NCBI RefSeq assembly: GCF_016405145.1
Contig: NZ_JAEKIA010000003.1
Location: 144,147 to 208,146 of the forward strand
DNA length: 64,000 bases
Reading direction: 5' to 3'
Origin: Schaalia cardiffensis
Lineage (GTDB): Bacteria > Actinomycetota > Actinomycetes > Actinomycetales > Actinomycetaceae
Positions 61,901-64,000 of the stretch are shown here, one piece after another. The notes below the pieces were generated by a model, which was not told the origin of the DNA, did not search any database, and saw only the letters and a list, made by a program, of their open reading frames with translations. The position numbers and the translations under genes are program-made. Position 1 is the first letter of the stretch, and each line of letters begins with the position of its first letter.

Positions 61901-63550
61901 AAAATCCGTTTGCGCTCTCTCGATGCGGCGGTTGCCGAGCGCGCCGAGTCTTCGGCGACCATTGACACGAGCTTCGTTGACCCCTCGGAGAAGGCTGCCG
62001 CTGAAGAGCGGGCCCAAATCGCCGCAGGGCACATGGTCGAGCGCGCGGTCTTCACCGAGAAAATGCGCGAAGAAGGCTACGAGATTCTCGCCCCGCAGAT
62101 GGCGCCCATCCAGTTCCGACTCGTCATGCCGGTGCTGCGCAGAGCGGGCCTCAATGTGCGCCTGCTTGAGCATACGAACCGGGAGACGATGGAGACGGGA
62201 CTGAAATTCGTCAATAACGACTCCTGCTATCCGGCGATCGTCGTCATCGGCCAGCTCCTCGACGAGTTCGTCTCAGGGCGCTCCGACCCGGATAAGACCG
62301 CTGTCGCCATCACACAAACGGGTGGCATGTGCCGTGCGACGAACTACGCCTCCCTGCTGCGCAAGGGCTTGCGCGATGCCGGCTACCCGCAGGTCCCCGT
62401 CATCGCCGTGTCCGTCCAGGGCTATGAGGACAATCCCGGCTTCGCGATGACCATGCCGATGATCCACAAGACCCTCCAGGCGATTGTCGTGGGGGATGCG
62501 ATTCAGGCGATGCTTTTGCGCGTACGCCCCTACGAGGCTGTGCCCGGCTCGGCGATGGCTCTCTACGAGCGGTGGAATGCGATCTGCACGGAGTGGTTCT
62601 CGACGGGCCGCTCCGCGACTTTCGGCAAGCGCCTCTCTTACTCGAAGCTCATCGCCGAATGCGTGCGCGAGTTCGACGCTCTCGAACTACGCGACATTGA
62701 ACGCAAGCCCAGGGTCGGCCTCGTCGGCGAGATCCTCGTGAAGTTCCACCCGGATGCGAATAACCACGCCGTCGATGTGATCGAGGCCGAGGGCTGCGAG
62801 GCCGTGTTGCCGGGCCTCATGCAGTTCTTCCACAATTCGGCGGCGACTTCGCAGTGGGATCGTGAGAATCTCGGCATCGAGGGCCGTGGCAATCGCCTCA
62901 TGCCCATCGCGCTATGGGCGATGAAGCAGTACGAGCGCCCCATGCGCAAGGCTTTCGCGAAGACTAAGGAGAAGTTCGAGGTCCCCAGGGATGTTCATGA
63001 CATGGCGGCGCGTTCCCAGGACATCGCCAGGCTCGGCAATCAGGCCGGTGAGGGCTGGTACCTGACCGCTGAGATGGTCGACATGATCGAGCACGGTTGT
63101 CCGAACATCATCTGCGTCCAGCCTTTCGCCTGTTTGCCGAACCACATCGTCGGCAAGGGCATGTTCCGCGCTCTGCGCAGCCGCTACCCGGAGGCGAATA
63201 TCGTCGCCGTCGATTACGATCCGGGCGCTTCCGAGGTTAATCAGCTCAACCGCATCAAGCTCATGCTCTCTACCGCGATCGAACGGCGGAAGGACAGTGG
63301 TGAGGAGTCTGAGGTGCTCGAATTGCGGGGCATCGACTTTGAGTCCGAAGAAGGGTTCGGGGCTGAGGGGCTTCCTCTTGGCGCGTGTGCGTGTGGCAGT
63401 TCTGCTTGTGGTAATTCTGCGGGCGCTGAGGGCGAGGGCGCGCGCTCTTGCAGCGGGGCTGGGTCTGGAGCTGAGGGATTTGAACGCGTTCAGCCTGTCT
63501 CGCTCGGTATGCCCGGTATTCCTCCTCGTCGGGGAGTGGCCTTGCGCTGA
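58916..63550 (+). CDS. Fused acyl-CoA dehydratase activase / HgdB-like protein (BadF-BadG family with DUF2229)
   Basis: 1544 residues. Two ASKHA ATPase domains in tandem (YLGIDVGSTTVKAV from about 18; WLGVDAGSTTIKAV from about 344), each with cysteines that in activases hold a 4Fe-4S cluster (NGTCAGGTGAF, ASRCGVFAKSD; NEACSSGCGSF, TRCTVFMNSS). A CxxCxxxC motif (CRLCQNHC) follows near 630, then a long DUF2229/HgdB-like part with CYPAKLVHGH, YPCVDFEQ, NNDSCYPAIV, GGMCRATNY and QPFACLPNHI. Such proteins couple ATP hydrolysis to low-potential electron transfer to 2-hydroxyacyl-CoA dehydratases or double-cubane-cluster reductases. No separate dehydratase is present, so the substrate is unknown. 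The last about 60 residues are a Gly/Ser/Cys-rich tail. GGAGGG precedes the ATG. Probably oxygen-sensitive and cytoplasmic. Confidence 0.9.
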   Translation: MKQPQATRHVPTPEHPCYLGIDVGSTTVKAVVLDGETILFADYRRHNADVRAELARLLSDIAESYPGLEVHAAITGSGGLATASAMGIPFVQEVIAGTESTRRLHPEVDVVIELGGEDAKLTYLHPTPEQRMNGTCAGGTGAFIDQMATLLKTDASGLNELAAKHTQLYPIASRCGVFAKSDIQPLINQGAAHEDLAASIFAAVATQTIAGLACGRPIRGTVMFLGGPLHFLPELRRAYEELLPKAKAFVAPENAQLYVAIGAALLAEREQRRALTSPDPKDRGEDARLVSELVDTLATATIAAESARMRPLFATEAEREEFRARHAKETIPKARIDEAKGRCWLGVDAGSTTIKAVLIDEQERIVFTHYASNEGDPLAAAVDIVKRVRSELPEGAIIGRSCATGYGEGLVATALTMDEGEIETMAHFRAAEHIAPGVTSVIDIGGQDMKYLRIRDRAVDSISVNEACSSGCGSFLQTFAETMGTDVRSFASAAMESTSPVDLGTRCTVFMNSSVKQAQKEGADVRDISAGLSYSVVRNALYKVIKLKDPSDLGERVVVQGGTFLNDSVLRAFELLTGREVIRPDIAGLMGAYGAALTARMHDEGEGESCLATIEDLESFSVETSRKTCRLCQNHCQMTISTFSNGERHVSGNRCERGASLERVPKKSALPNMYDWKYKRIFGYRRLTEDKAHRGDIGVPRVLGMYENYPFWFTMLSELGFRVMISGRSNHELFEAGMESIPSENVCYPAKLVHGHIESLLDKGITTIFYPCVDFEQKIEGADNHFNCPVVATYPEVIRNNMERLSEEGVKFISPFVNLANRDYLPAHLSKAFKEFGYDISVEEMRAALDAAWDEDAAVKREIKDKGTESIAWMREHGVRGIVLAGRPYHLDPEINHGIPEVIVGLGMGVLTEDSVADGRLERPLRVRDQWSYHSRLYEAAARVGDEPDLQLVQLNSFGCGLDAITADQVQEILESRGDIHTVLKIDEVSNLGAAKIRLRSLDAAVAERAESSATIDTSFVDPSEKAAAEERAQIAAGHMVERAVFTEKMREEGYEILAPQMAPIQFRLVMPVLRRAGLNVRLLEHTNRETMETGLKFVNNDSCYPAIVVIGQLLDEFVSGRSDPDKTAVAITQTGGMCRATNYASLLRKGLRDAGYPQVPVIAVSVQGYEDNPGFAMTMPMIHKTLQAIVVGDAIQAMLLRVRPYEAVPGSAMALYERWNAICTEWFSTGRSATFGKRLSYSKLIAECVREFDALELRDIERKPRVGLVGEILVKFHPDANNHAVDVIEAEGCEAVLPGLMQFFHNSAATSQWDRENLGIEGRGNRLMPIALWAMKQYERPMRKAFAKTKEKFEVPRDVHDMAARSQDIARLGNQAGEGWYLTAEMVDMIEHGCPNIICVQPFACLPNHIVGKGMFRALRSRYPEANIVAVDYDPGASEVNQLNRIKLMLSTAIERRKDSGEESEVLELRGIDFESEEGFGAEGLPLGACACGSSACGNSAGAEGEGARSCSGAGSGAEGFERVQPVSLGMPGIPPRRGVALR

Positions 63551-63705
63551 GGAGTCGTTCCTTAGAAGAGCAGCTCACAAGTCATGCCTACTGATGCCCA
63601 GATCGAACACCGCAAGACGCTCATCGATGACACCAATTGAAGCTGTTACCCCCATTTTCGCTAGTGCGTGCTCATGTGGAACGGATCGCACAGTGCCATG
63701 ATGAG

Positions 63706-63736
63706 TTGCCAGCGCCAGCCTGAGTCGGGCTATACT
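63706..63736 (+). promoter_or_regulatory. Promoter of tRNA-Ser-CGA
   Basis: TTGCCA (63706-63711), 19-nt spacer, TATACT (63731-63736), followed by a T-run; the tRNA begins 11 nt later. Confidence 0.55.
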
Positions 63737-63746
63737 TTTTTGCACT

Positions 63747-63833
63747 GGTAGCGTGTCCGAGCGGCCGAAGGTGCAGCACTCGAAATGCTGTGTGGTGTCA
63801 CAGCCACCCTGGGTTCAAATCCCAGCGCTACCG
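63747..63833 (+). tRNA. tRNA-Ser (anticodon CGA)
   Basis: 87 nt: acceptor GGTAGCG pairs with CGCTACC, anticodon loop contains CGA (reads TCG), long variable arm (GTGTGGTGTCACAGCCAC), T arm CTGGGTTCAAATCCCAG, discriminator G at 63833. CCA is encoded (63834-63836), unlike in the other two tRNAs here. Confidence 0.95.
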
Positions 63834-63840
63834 CCACCGA

Positions 63841-63878
63841 AACCCCCGGGATTCCAAGGAAAACGGAAGCCCGGGGTT
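63841..63878 (+). terminator. Imperfect hairpin after tRNA-Ser-CGA
   Basis: AACCCCCGGGATTCC pairs, with one bulge and one mismatch, with GGAAGCCCGGGGTT. No T-run follows, so termination is uncertain. It leads directly into repeat copy B. Confidence 0.5.
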
Positions 63879-63880
63879 AA

Positions 63881-64000
63881 AGGACACCTCGTGTTGGTCT
63901 GACTGGGACTTTTCGTTGTGCTGGTGCGGGAAGGTCTGGGTTTTAGTTGGTGGCGGCCAACTATGAGGGTGGACAGAATGTGTTGGTCTGATCGGGGTTT
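63881..64000. repeat. Dispersed repeat copy B, downstream of tRNA-Ser-CGA (cut by window edge)
   Basis: Motif copies at 63881-63915 and 63971-64000 (GGACA..GTGTTGGTCTGA) flank the core TGTGCTGGTGCGGGAA...TTAGTTGGTGGCGGCCAACT (63917-63962). It matches copy A at 5745-5922 and continues past the right edge. Confidence 0.75.

Overview
The window is high-GC actinobacterial DNA, most likely from an Actinomycetaceae member (Actinomyces/Schaalia-like). This rests on one giant type I fatty acid synthase chain with AccBC/AccD acyl-CoA carboxylase subunits, a narGHJI respiratory nitrate reductase, many GTG/TTG starts, ATGA-type overlaps and several probable leaderless starts. The placement comes from gene content only; no database search was possible.

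Layout. 1-3.9 kb: a betaine-type ABC ATPase cut by the left edge, an NCS2 uracil permease, and a glutamine-amidotransferase-like protein that has lost its catalytic Cys and His. 4.7-5.6 kb: an RNA cluster (tRNA-Ser-GGA, SRP RNA, tRNA-Arg-ACG) followed by a dispersed repeat. 6.3-10.6 kb: a small hypothetical gene, gluQ, a thiamine-binding MTH1187-family protein and a crcB pair. 10.8-13.6 kb: metNIQ methionine importer. 14-17 kb: sulfurtransferase, GNAT acetyltransferase, upp. 17.2-35.4 kb: tadA, then a molybdenum-cofactor and nitrate-respiration island (mogA, moaC, moeA, moeB, moaE, an HTH-MoaD fusion, narI-J-H-G-K, moaA, mobA, a second narK). 35.7-50.8 kb: a lipid block on the minus strand, birA-accBC-accD-fas-acpS-bioY. 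51.1-53.1 kb: a type II restriction-modification pair. 53.2-57.7 kb: TetR, a second MogA, and modA with a ModB-ModC fusion. 57.9-63.6 kb: a TetR gene divergent from a 1544-residue activase/HgdB-like iron-sulfur protein. 63.7 kb to the end: tRNA-Ser-CGA and a second copy of the dispersed repeat.

How the genes fit together. ModABC imports molybdate. MoaA and MoaC make cPMP; MoaD, MoaE and MoeB convert it to molybdopterin; MogA and MoeA insert Mo; MobA adds GMP. The finished bis-MGD cofactor serves NarG, and two NarK proteins move nitrate and nitrite. BioY and BirA supply and attach biotin to AccBC, AccBC/AccD makes malonyl-CoA, and Fas, activated by AcpS, makes fatty acids.

A recurring feature is short tandem duplication (14-54 bp units, 2-4 copies) between genes, over stop codons, and in frame inside conserved enzymes (CrcB2, sulfurtransferase). 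Related low-complexity insertions or tails occur in GluQ, TadA, MoeA and AcpS. Two dispersed repeat families stand out: one follows tRNA genes, and the other has mutually exclusive stems. No CRISPR array, rRNA, integrase or transposase was seen.
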